Shown: positions 24,980 through 34,931 of the stretch, piece by piece
Position numbering within the stretch: the stretch's first letter is position 1
How the letters are laid out: each line of letters opens with the position of its first letter
DNA from: Epichloe hybrida
Taxonomy: Eukaryota; Ascomycota; Sordariomycetes; Hypocreales; Clavicipitaceae
NCBI GenBank assembly: GCA_019022495.1
Contig: JAFEKR010000002.1
Coordinates: 4,464,001-4,528,000 of the forward strand
DNA length: 64,000 nt
Reading direction: 5' to 3'
Position numbers and translations under genes: made by a program
The notes under the pieces: generated by a model
Told to the model about the DNA's origin: nothing
Databases searched by the model: none
The model's input: only the letters and a program-made list of their open reading frames with translations

Positions 24980-27900
24980 AGTATATAAGAACTATAGTTA
25001 TTACTTCTCTTAAAGGGGCTAAGAACTTTAAGGAATAGAAGATCTTAATCTAAATGTAAGTTTATATTATATAGCTTATACTATATTTAACTAGAGTAAC
25101 TCTATAGTCTTAAGAGACTAATAAGTATTATGCTATTCTCTCTTTTATTATATAGTAAAGCCTCTCTTTATAAGTCTAAAAGAATTTAACGCATATAGGA
25201 TAGACTAATATAATACTAGTCACTAATATAATGCAATTAATCAAAAGCGATTATAGCTTTAAGGCTAATTTAGCTATTATTAAGCTACTATAATAGTTCT
25301 CTTAATTAAAGAGAGCTAATTTCTTTATAATAAGAGCTTAGCTAGACTATTACTAAAACCTTTAGAACTAGATCTATAAGATTAAAAAGATCCCTAATAT
25401 TATTTAGGTATTATAGATAATTAAAGCCATTAAAGGTTTAATGCCTAATATCTATAACGCGTAAAAGATAAAGGGATTCTTTAAATCTAAGCTTACAAAG
25501 GAAGGTATACTTACCTATTTAATATATAAAGCTAATAAGCCTTAGAAGGACTAAAAGGTTAACTTTAATACCTAATAAAAGAATAATAAGGATAATACTA
25601 ATATAAAAGGCAAAGGTAAAGCTCTAATAAAGAAGAACAAAACCTCTAAGACTATTAAGCTAGATTATAGTTATTTAATCTCTCTAGGATAACCTATTTA
25701 TTTAAAGGATAATTACTAGAAGCTTTATCTAGAGAAAAAGCCTAACTTAATAAAGAAAAAAGGTAATATAACTATAATTACTACTATAACTACCTCTCCT
25801 AATATTATTACTATAGGAAGCAATCTCTCTCTTATAGTAATTAACTAGGACTATTCCTTTTAAACAATAGCAAATTGCCTTATAAAGGAAGACTATATTC
25901 TTAACTCTAGATATAACACTTACACGTTTAATATAACTAAATAGTTTACTTATTTAAACACTAATATAGTTACTAGACTAATAATATTAAGTAATAGAGA
26001 ATAACTTAATATTAAAGGTATTAGTAATATTAAACTCCCTATTAGTAAAGGCTATCTAGAACTTTCTAATGCCTAATAGGCACTAAAGGCTAAAGTTAAT
26101 ATGATTTCGCTAGGTCTTCTTAAGTAAGGAGGCATTATTATAGATGGATTTAAAGATTAATTAATCTTAAAGTCTATAGGTAATGCTATTACTTCTTATA
26201 ATTAGAAGTCTAATATTTTAATATTAATTCTTAGGGAGGAGGAACCTTAATTTAATTTCATAGCCCTATTAAGCAAATCTATTACTAAGAAGGTAGAATT
26301 TAGCCTCTTATATAAAAGACTTAGGCATATAAGGAAAGAATAAATTATACTAGCCTATAAAGAAGTAAGAATTATAATTAACCCTGCCTCCTTAATTAAC
26401 TTCTAGTGCTTAGCTTGCCTTTTATTAAAGGCCCCTTAAATAATTTATTAAGAAGACTCTAATAATATAACTACTTTCCTTTCTTATATATTCTAGGACT
26501 TTATTAAATATAAGCCTAAAGGCTTTAAAGGGAAGAAGCACTTATTATATATAATTAACGCCTATATACGCTTTTACTAGGTAATCCTAACTATTAATAA
26601 AGCTAGTGTAGTTAAAGTAATCTAAGCTTAGAAAACTACTATTAAAAACATAAGTAGTGGCTTTACTATTAAATACTTCTATATAGATAATATAACTAAA
26701 TTCCTTAAAGAGAAGTTTAAACTCTTCTATTAGAAAGAGGGAATTATCTATTAAACTAGCGCTCTGTATATTCCTACCTATTAAGGCCTTATTAAACACG
26801 CTAGTTAAACCCTTATAGAGATAGCATAATCCTTAATAATTAAAGCTAAATTACTAGAGCTTCTCTAGCTATATGCTATAAAGCATATAGCTAAAATTAC
26901 TAATCTCTTACCTATATATAGGAATAAGGATAATTAGTCTCCTTAGTAAGCATTATTTAATATCCTAGGCCTTAAAAACAACGCCTTAATTTAACACTTA
27001 CACACATAGGGATATATTACATATGTACGCATTCCTAATGAACATTATGTTTAATTATAGAAGATAGCGCTATAAGCTAAGAAAGGTTAACTTATAGGCA
27101 TAGATAGCCCTAAATGTTACCTTTATAAAGTTTAGATCCTTAAAGATTAGAGGATTATACGTGTAAGAGATATACGCTTTAATAAGAATATGCCTATACT
27201 TACTAAATTTAAGGCTAATAAGACTATTTATATTACAGACCTTATTAACCCTTCTTTTGCTAAAGAAGGCCGCTATATTATTAACATTTTACCTATAGAA
27301 AAACCTCTTTCCTAGCCTATTAGTAATATTAAATAAAAGAAGGTTTATTTTATAAATACCCCTTTAGTTTCCTTAGAAATAGATAAGAATTACTACTCTT
27401 TTAAGGAGAAAGATAATTCTCTTACTAGGACTAAGCCTTTACTATCTTAAAGCTCTCTTTTAATACCCTTTAAGAGTCCTCCTTAAAGGGACCTTATAAG
27501 TTAATAATAATAAATTATTAAAGAGAATACTATTCTCCTAAGGCATTAGCCTAGGGCCTTCCTAGATAAAGAAGTTAAAGCTAATAATAATGCTATTATT
27601 TAATAATAACTTAAACTAGAACCTAAGCCTCTAAGATAATCTCTTTAATCTAATACACGTTAAGATTACCTTAATATTATAATATTAGGTAAGAAGAAAG
27701 CCCTTTCTCTAGGATCTTATTAATTAAACCTTATGATTTATTATTATAATAATAACCTATATAATAATAAAGTAAAGGAAATCACTACCTTATACGCGTT
27801 CCTAATGCTTAAAGTAGCTAATATAGCTAACATAAAGATTAATATTTTGTCTAATTAGTATAAGGCTAAAGCTATAGATAACTATTATAACTTCTAGAGA

Positions 27901-29450
27901 CTTACTAAAAAGAAAGAACTTCTAAAAATTAATAAAAAGAACTACTAGAACTTAGTCTTTACTCCTAAAGATATAAAGATCTTTAATAGCTAATAGGTTT
28001 ATACTATAAAGTACCTAATTAATCTTAACCTATATCTAAAGGCAAGATAGGTTATAAAAGAAAACTAGAATCTAGAGGTCTTTAGTAATAAGGACCTTTA
28101 TATAGCAGTAGTATACTTAGTTTCTTTATAAGTATTTTACACACTTATTACTACCTTTAACTATAATTAGTAGTAATATAATATTATAAATGCCTTCCTT
28201 AATACTAAAGCATAAGGAGATATTTACGTTAAATAACCTTATAGCCACTTAGATAGTATAACTAGAGTTTATAAGCTTAAAAGAGCTCTCTATAGCTTAC
28301 CTATTTCTTCTCTTTAGTAGCTAGATAATATTACTAAGGAACTTAAATAGTAAGGCTTTAAGAGGCTATTAAGTAAACTCTGTATTTTTTAACATAATAA
28401 CGTTATACTTCTTTTATACATGGATAACATAATTATTATAGGAAAGACCCTTATGATTATTATAAATATCATTAAGGAATTATAGAAACACTACAAATTA
28501 AAGTATTTAGGTAACGTTAAGCTATTTCTTAGCATTAAATTTGTTCGCAATTATGTTAATTACACTATGCTTCTTCACTAAAGGCTCTATATATAGACTA
28601 TTATAAAGAAATTTAATATTAATAACCTTAACGCTTTAAACATTCCCTAGCTTCTAAAGACTATTATTCTAGCTAATTAGAAAGAGCTTAATATAGTTTA
28701 TAACCTCTCTAACTAGGCAAAACAAATAGGAAGCTTTAACTAGCTTTTAGTATTTACATAACCTAATATCATATTTATAGTTAATTAACTTTATAGTGCG
28801 AATTCCGCACTAAAGCAAGTACATATAGATCTTAAGAAATACCTTTAGTAATACCTTATAGGAGTAAATAATTTAGGAATTATTCTTAGAGAATATAGTT
28901 CTTTAAACCCTAAATTAATGCTTTAAGTAAAGGGATTTAGTAATACCTCTCTTACTAATAACCTAAATATAAGACATTTAACCATAAGGCATGTTATAAC
29001 CCTTGCTAGAGGATATATCCTTTAGTAGTTAAAGAAATAAACTCTTATAGCCCTTAGCTCTATAGAAGCTAAATTCATTAACCTTATGCTAACTAGCCTC
29101 TTAATGCTCTAGGTTACTTAACTTCTTAATAACTTTAGGATTAAGTAATTATACCTATTACTACTATTTATAGATAGCTAGAACGTAAAAGCTAACGTGC
29201 TTAATAAGAAGTATAAGGGACACACTTATTATATTAATTTATGCTATAAATAGATTATATAGAAAGCTTATTAAGGGGATTTTTATCTTTAACAGATTAG
29301 CACTAAATAAATAATTGCTAACGGATTTATAAAAGGTCTAGAACGCATTAAACACAGTGATTTTATATGCCTTCTTTAAATAATAAAGGCTAAGGACTTT
29401 GCAAAGGGAGATATTTTAGAAGCTTTATAAATAACCTTAAATTTTCTATT
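24980..29450 (+). pseudogene. gag-pol relic of element B
   Basis: Fragments of capsid, protease, integrase (zinc-finger His and Cys words near 26310-26415), reverse transcriptase (about 27780-28480) and RNase H (about 28690-29400) lie in order. No frame is longer than about 70 codons. A purine-rich tract AGAGGCGG ends just before the 3' LTR and is the likely plus-strand primer. Confidence 0.75.
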
Positions 29451-29495
29451 TTTCCTTTCTTCTTTATTACTAGCTAGATATACTACTAGAGGCGG

Positions 29496-29762
29496 TGTTA
29501 AGGATATTCATAGCCTTATATCATAGCCTTAGATATTAGGCATTACTCTTATTATCCCCTTTTTGTTTAATGATATAGCTTCCCGCATTACATTTAATAT
29601 TGCGGTTTATCGCAGGCTTTGTTTAAAGACCTAGATTCATTACTTATAGATTTGAAGCTTATAAGCTTCCCTTTTCTCTTCTAGATTACGAATTCCTAGA
29701 TAGCAATTCTATGATTATCTTCTCTTCTGCTCTCTCTTTGCCTCCGTCTGCATCATTCTACA
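29496..29762 (+). repeat. 3' LTR of element B (267 bp)
   Basis: The inner (left) half has C-to-T and G-to-A changes relative to the 5' LTR, while the outer half (TCTTCTCTTCTGC, CTCCGTCTGCATC) is the better preserved copy. Confidence 0.9.
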
Positions 29763-29856
29763 TTTGTAGTGTAGTGTAGTTTGTAGTGTAGTTACTACAC
29801 TACACTACAAATACTACACTACACTACACGTTTTAGTGCAATACTCTGTCTCTAGG

Positions 29857-30226
29857 TAAACTACTTTATAATATTAGTATATAAGTCCCTCCTTTATTAA
29901 TTATCTAGTGTAATAATAAGTAAATAATTTATATTATAAAATATAAGGAAAGAAGGCTTTAAACTAGTCTAAAGTATCTTAATATAAATTAAATGTAAAT
30001 TTAAGAGTAATATACCCTAGGTAATATTAAGGTAAATTAGTTAAAGACCTCTAAGATACTTACTAATAGCTTTATAAAGCCTCTATTAGGGTAAATACGT
30101 AAGGAATTCTATTACTAGATTAGCTTATAGGAAATTCCTACTTAATTATATTACTAGAAAATTATTATAATCTTTTCTTATACTTATAATCTTTAGCTTT
30201 AATAGATATCTTAGCTAAGGGGGGTG
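29857..30226 (+). pseudogene. end of the pol relic and 3' untranslated part of element A
   Basis: Resumes element A after the hAT insertion with AT-rich remnants of RNase H. It ends in the purine run AAGGGGGG at 30217-30224, the polypurine tract just before the 3' LTR. Confidence 0.6.
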
Positions 30227-30457
30227 TGTTAGGGAGAGCTCCCTTAAAGTATAGGTTATATAAGGGTAGCGCGTATTAATAAGGATAAAATATAAGGTTA
30301 GATATTAGTAAATATAATATATTAGAAGTACCTCTATAAACTAGTTATTACTATAGCGCACTATGTACCTTTTAGGTATAAAAGTCAGGTGCTGTCTGCA
30401 CCTCTAATTAACCAAATTGAACGCTTTCTATCATCCATTTACACCCCTACCCTGACA
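30227..30457 (+). repeat. 3' LTR of copia element A (231 bp)
   Basis: Starts TGTTAGGGAGAGCTCCC and ends CCCTACCCTGACA. The last 110 bases have nearly normal base composition, in contrast to the same part of the 5' LTR. The intact ends suggest an original 8-bp terminal inverted repeat TGTCAGGG/CCCTGACA. Confidence 0.9.
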
Positions 30458-30462
30458 AAGAT
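30458..30462. other. target-site duplication AAGAT (right copy, element A)
   Basis: Exact repeat of 17257-17261. Confidence 0.9.
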
Positions 30463-31229
30463 CTATCATTGGCCTGCTGCTGTGCTTCGAACATAAGGAT
30501 TCGAAAATGGTGGCCCAGCCGTGAGAGATAAGGTTGATCTTTGTCCTAATTTTCTCCGCGCCGCATACTGCAATGTAGCGCCCATGAGCAAATGGCGTTG
30601 GTCTTGCCGAAAGCCCCCAAGTACGTACCCAAGGCCCATGGCGTCGTGTCTGTCTGGCAAGCAGGGGTACAGTCAGTCCAGTCTCGCGACGCCACAGAGA
30701 TATGGCGGATTGTTCCGCCATCGCATCATCTTTTGCGCCGTCAAAAGCACCTGGGTGTTGACGCTGACCGTCATCGATGACGCAGAGATCATTTTGAGAA
30801 TGCCTCCTCTCCTTTTAACTCACGTAACGTGGGCAGATTAATGGACTGCAACGACTCCTCCATGGAGCCTACAAAGATGGTCAAGGGGACATGAATCGAT
30901 TCCCACGGTGAAAATCACTACACATCCGGGGTGAATATATACGTGCCTACTAGCATCGACTTGCCAATGATGGATGCAGCGCAAATCGGACTCACATGCA
31001 AGTATGTACTGCCAAATTGGAGCGTACCGGTTCACTACCTGAGAGAAAGAGAAATGATAGTCAAACTATAGTCAAGCCGTCGGATAACATAACTCGTGAC
31101 CAGAGGATATCCATATTCCATCATTTGGCTTTCTCAAATGCCCCAAAAGATGGCAGGGAGAAATCCAACCCATCCACATCCCAAGAAGCCACTGCGAAGT
31201 AACCGGTTGGCCACCCCTACCGGCCTCCC
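30463..31229. other. intergenic, right flank of the transposon nest
   Basis: Base composition returns to normal at once. Short open frames on both strands have no recognisable features. Confidence 0.4.
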
Positions 31230-32799
31230 TTATTCGACAAGATGGCTTTTGACAGTCTTGCCCTCAGGCAGCTTGAAATGTGTCACAACACCGCCCCAAC
31301 TCTCCTCGCTGTATCCCTCCTGCACCTTCTTACACGTCCTCAGGCCCCATTCCGTCACGCCAACCATCAAGCAGCTCTCAAACATGAAGGCACAGCTACC
31401 ACTGCCAACCTTGACAGGCTCCAGCTTGGCTGCCCGGGCACCCTCGTGGCTCTCCGCATCAGGGCCATGCCCGCTCATCACATTATGCAGCGAGGCACCA
31501 CCGGGCACGAAGCCACCAGCTCCACCACGCTTGGCGTCATAACCGCCACGAATCAAACCCATGAACTCGCTCATCGTGTTGCGGTGGTACCATGGTGGAC
31601 GGAAAGTGTCTTCGCCAACGAGCCAGCGCGGCGGGAAAATGACAAAATCAGCGACGGCGGTTCCAGGAACCGAGGATGGCGCAGAGAGGACGGTGAAGAT
31701 GGACGGGTCGGGATGATCAAAGGAAATGGTGCCAATGGTGTTGAACCGGCCGAGGTCGTACTTGTAGGGATAGTAGTTGCCCTGCCAGGCGACCACGTCA
31801 AAGGGCGTATGGGCCTGCGTCGTCTGGAAGAGGGCATTGTTGAACTTGACGGTGACGACGTAGCTGTTGACACCCTCGTGGGCTGTCGCGCCAAAGTCCT
31901 GGGTGAAGTTGGCGACGGGGGCCATGAAGTCTCTGGCGTTGGCGAGACCATTTGATCCAATGGGTCCCAGCTCGGGGAGCTTGAAGTGGCCCTCGTACAG
32001 CTCGAGAGCATACCCGCGAGCCGGTCCCGATGCAAGGCGGACGTTGTACTTGACTCCGCGCGGGATGACGGCGATTTCCATCTGTCGGACGAGTAGCCAG
32101 CCAAACTCGGTGCGGATATCCAAGTCACCTTCCTGGGGAACAATCAGCAAGTCGCCGTCCGCAGAGTAGTATGCTGTTTTCTCGTCCATGTCCCTGCCTG
32201 CGGCGTATACGTACATGCCGAGACCCTGCTTCTGCGTCGGGTCACCAGCGCCAGCAACGAGCTTCAGCCCCGAGACGAAATCGTGATCCTTGGATTCGTC
32301 GTGGCTGAAGGGGTCCCATCGCAGCTGGTTAGGGATGAAATGCATCTTGGAGCTCTCCGTCCTGACCAGCTCAGGGGCGATCCCCTCGGGAGCGGGCTGG
32401 TAGGGCGGGTGGGCGCATGAAGGCAGGATGCGGTACAACCAGGTCTGTTTGTTGTCGTGCCTGGGGGCGGTAAAGGCCGTACCGGAGAGCTTCTCGGCGT
32501 AGAGACCCAAGGGTGGCTGTATTGGAGAGTTGTGGCCGATGGGCAGCGCGCCCTCAACGGCTTCTGATCTTGTCCGGGGGGGGGGAGGTTCCGTCAGTTC
32601 TGGGAGATGTGAAAATGGTGCATCGCGAGAATCAGGTTCAAACAAGTGACCTCAATCACCAACTCTTTCTTTTTGCTTCTTCACTGTCACGCATGAATAT
32701 TCCAAATCCAGTAGAAAGAGGAGTGACTCACTCAAAATGGCTATTGAAGCCGCATTGATAGCGGTATTTCTCCCTCGTGCTGAAATCCGTGACAGGCAT
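31230..32799 (-). CDS. hmgA: homogentisate 1,2-dioxygenase
   Basis: Two exons (32799-32732, 32568-31230) give 468 residues, the usual length. The enzyme is a cytosolic Fe(II) dioxygenase that opens the homogentisate ring to maleylacetoacetate in phenylalanine and tyrosine breakdown. The first exon encodes [19 protein letters not shown] and joins in frame to [13 protein letters not shown], both typical of the family. The iron ligands are visible: the His and Glu of [14 protein letters not shown] and the His pair in [24 protein letters not shown] is also conserved. The intron of 163 bases contains a poly-C run. The usual fungal partners (fumarylacetoacetase, maleylacetoacetate isomerase) are not next to it here, so the catabolic cluster is not conserved at this locus. 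Confidence 0.97.
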
Positions 32800-34159
32800 G
32801 ATGAATGATGTGGGCTATTCCGAGGCAATCCCGCACGACAAATGGAGCAGAAAAGAAGGGTTTTAAAAACAATACCAGCAACACTTTTGATTTTGATTTG
32901 ATTTTGCCGGCCAAGGACAAGGAAGCTCGCGCGGGCTACTCCGGGCGGCTCATAGCTAATCAACGATGGCAATGACGAAGGTAACCGCACGCCGACGATT
33001 TCTGCGGCATCGCCATGAGTCCATGACCGCCATGACGGAAGCTCGATCCGCGGCATTTCCGCCGTGGGGAACTGCACGAGCAGCGCCATGACATCGGCCC
33101 GAGAGTAGCCGCATTTCCTTCCCGGAAGCAAGTGACTTATGTAATATCAAGTCAAGCACCCACAAAGACTGGAACCGCGTCAGCTTTCGCCAAGGGGGCT
33201 CGACTTCTAGTTCTCGACGAGCAATCATACGAAGATGAGGCCGGAATCCATTTTCACATGTGCTGCACTAGTTGTCTGCTGCACTAATTATAGTCGCCGA
33301 ATTCCCCCGTCCTCATCTCGAATGCTATTCCGTCAAGCCGTTGCCGATATCCTCAAGTTTCCTCGCCGCCACCGATCAAGCTCGGTTTCTTACGCGAATC
33401 GCCACTTGAGCTCTGCTACATTATTGCTGGACATGTTTGACTCACCCGAAACCCCACCAGATAACTCAAAGAATGAATGAATTTCTGTTGATTGCAACAC
33501 ACCTGAGATAAGCGGCTACTCGGCCGCTATTTCTGGATCCCACATTGTGAAGTTACATGCGCACGATTCAGATACTAGACGAACTGTGGTACCATACGAA
33601 CTGCCGATTGGAAAACGTAGGAGGCATTACATGCTGCATCGATCAAGGTGCATTATTACACAAGCCGACCATCGGCATGCTAATCCATTACGATGACGGT
33701 CGTCGAGCCTGTGTAGGGCAGTTTCGCTTTGACTGGGCGCTTGATCTCTTTGGCAGTAGACCGTGCAAGGACACTGCGCATTGTGTTGGGCCAAACGAGG
33801 GAAAACCGACGGGACGCTGGCGCGTGGAGAACGGGATTGTTGCACGAGAAAGAAAAAAAGCAGTCATAGCCGACGGGCCACTGATTTGTGACTTTATCAT
33901 CCTGGAGAAGTTTGTGCTTGTCCGGATAGTCCGGAATCTCTTCAATTGTTCGGAGCCTGTGGCTACCGTAAATATGAGTCGGGGAGAATTGAACAAGAAG
34001 GGGATGCGTCCCGCATCCGCTTGTACATGACATGACCCAGCCAGCCAAGAATACCTGATCGCAATATCCCGGGCGCCGACTCGCAACGAAAACAGCGAAG
34101 CCAAACAAAGAAAATGTGGAGACACTATGGGAACAGATATCAAGGTTGTGGTGAGTAGA
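32800..34159. other. intergenic; no convincing gene
   Basis: Short open frames on both strands (for example near 33235-33480 and 33557-34030) lack introns, family motifs and compositional bias. This stretch is the shared upstream region of hmgA and the downstream region of the next gene. Confidence 0.4.
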
Positions 34160-34931
34160 TTACTCTTCCTCCTCCTTCTTGCCCTTCTTCTTCTTATTCC
34201 CGCCAGCGAAACCGCTCGCACTGGGTTGTGACTGAAGGTGGACAACCAATCGTGTCCATGACTCTTCCTTGTCCCATTCGAAGCCAGCCAGGTAGGGCTT
34301 GTCGAGCTCGTCATCAGTCTATCGGCCGTCAGCTTCACTTTTCGGCCATCGTTACGAACCAAAGTAAATAAGAATATGTAAGCTACGCACTCGCTTCTTG
34401 TATGCCTTATGAATGACATCCAATGCATCCTTGATGGTAACGCCCTTCATGTTTCGTGCTGTGACTTCCATTCCCAATGGAAAGTGCAAGTCAATCTTCT
34501 TGACGGGGGGTTTCGTCAATGGCAGCTTCAGAATAGCGGGGTCTTCTACTGTTGATGAGCTTTTGTTGATTTTCCTAAGGGTGGCGCATGTCAGTACTAA
34601 CCAAAGAGTAGGCCAAGTGAGAGTTTAGCGAGGTTTACTGAGTGACATACCAGCCCGTTTTCTGTGTCTCAATGGCAATCTCCAAGTCGATGCCATCCTT
34701 CTCTGATGTGCACAATCAGCAATCAGCACGACGAACGACATCGACCCCAGGCAGCTCATCCGGTCTAGAAGCCTGAGTGGGAGGTCAAGCTGTACAAGCT
34801 AGCTCACCGAGATCATTGATGTTCATGACACCAGCAGCACTGGAACTTTGCCTCCTATGGCCCTTCTCCTTGGGCGGTGATGATGACAAGCCCTGGACGG
34901 CGGAGTCGACCTTGGTAAGTGGTTCCGACAT
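34160..34931 (-). CDS. small conserved protein, DUF6699-like
   Basis: Four exons (34931-34808, 34702-34651, 34574-34391, 34318-34160) give 172 residues in one frame. After a polar N-terminus (about 1-35), the folded part starts with NINDLEKDGIDLEIAIETQKTGW and continues PAILKLPLTKPPVKKIDLHFPLG. Then comes GVTIKDALDAIHKAYKKR, which resembles the strand-helix unit of DUF6699, and GFEWDKEESWTRLVVHL. The C-terminus is a Lys-then-Glu tail (KKKKGKKEEEE). No function is known to me. The gene model is supported by four consistent splice junctions; the domain name is tentative. Confidence 0.7.

Larger units (their letters stand above)
23855..29762 (+). mobile_element. copia-type LTR retrotransposon B, nested inside the hAT-like element
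   Basis: A complete 5.9-kb element with two 267-bp LTRs (TGTTAAGG start, ACA end) and a 5-bp TTTGT duplication. It keeps more coding signal than element A. In order on the plus strand: a gag opening resembling LKGAKNFKEW near 25010, a protease relic (ILNSR in place of the DSG active site) near 25895, and a GAG-pre-integrase RLRHIRKE near 26310. Then come integrase segments near 26530, the RT box YMDNIIIIG at 28417, and an RNase H segment ALSSIEAKFI at about 29050. Integrase before RT identifies the copia superfamily. Numerous stops and Asp-to-Asn changes show it is dead. Confidence 0.9.
22097..29848. mobile_element. hAT-like DNA transposon inserted in element A (interrupted by element B)
   Basis: The ends are a perfect 10-bp inverted repeat, CAGAGTATTG at 22097-22106 and CAATACTCTG at 29839-29848. 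They are flanked by the 8-bp duplication TCTCTAGG. Starting with CAGAG and making an 8-bp duplication are hAT hallmarks. Taking out element B leaves about 1.8 kb. Both ends are packed with TAGTGTAGT-type subterminal repeats, a known feature of hAT ends where the transposase binds. The interior holds two long inverted arms (about 22376-22640 and 23440-23705) that are roughly 85-90 percent alike by eye. I see no transposase, so it is probably a non-autonomous foldback-like element. Confidence 0.8.
17262..30457 (+). mobile_element. copia-type LTR retrotransposon A, RIP-degraded, carrying nested insertions
   Basis: A full-length LTR element bounded by two 231-bp LTRs and a 5-bp target duplication. 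Without the insertion at 22097-29856 it would be about 5.4 kb, normal for copia. The interior is almost entirely A/T with frequent stops, as RIP produces. Domain order can still be followed on the plus strand. An RT start resembling WVFKYKTNKKG lies at about 20980. The RT catalytic box reads YINNI at 21396-21410, where YIDDI is expected, both Asp having become Asn. A GYVF segment of RNase H lies at about 21966. RT before RNase H, with the earlier integrase region, fits copia. It cannot encode active proteins. Confidence 0.9.

Noticed and set aside
26587..26799. Minus-strand open frame inside element B
   Set aside because: Lies antisense to the integrase relic in AT-rich RIP DNA; chance frame.
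29763..29848. TAGTGTAGT repeats as a CRISPR array or satellite
   Set aside because: Units are degenerate, without spacers, and fully explained as subterminal repeats of the hAT-like element in a eukaryotic genome.
30431..30841. Open frames at the right border of the nest
   Set aside because: One overlaps the 3' LTR and the rest have no features on either strand.
33235..34030. Plus-strand frames between hmgA and the DUF6699-like gene
   Set aside because: Short, no family features, no splice-supported extension.
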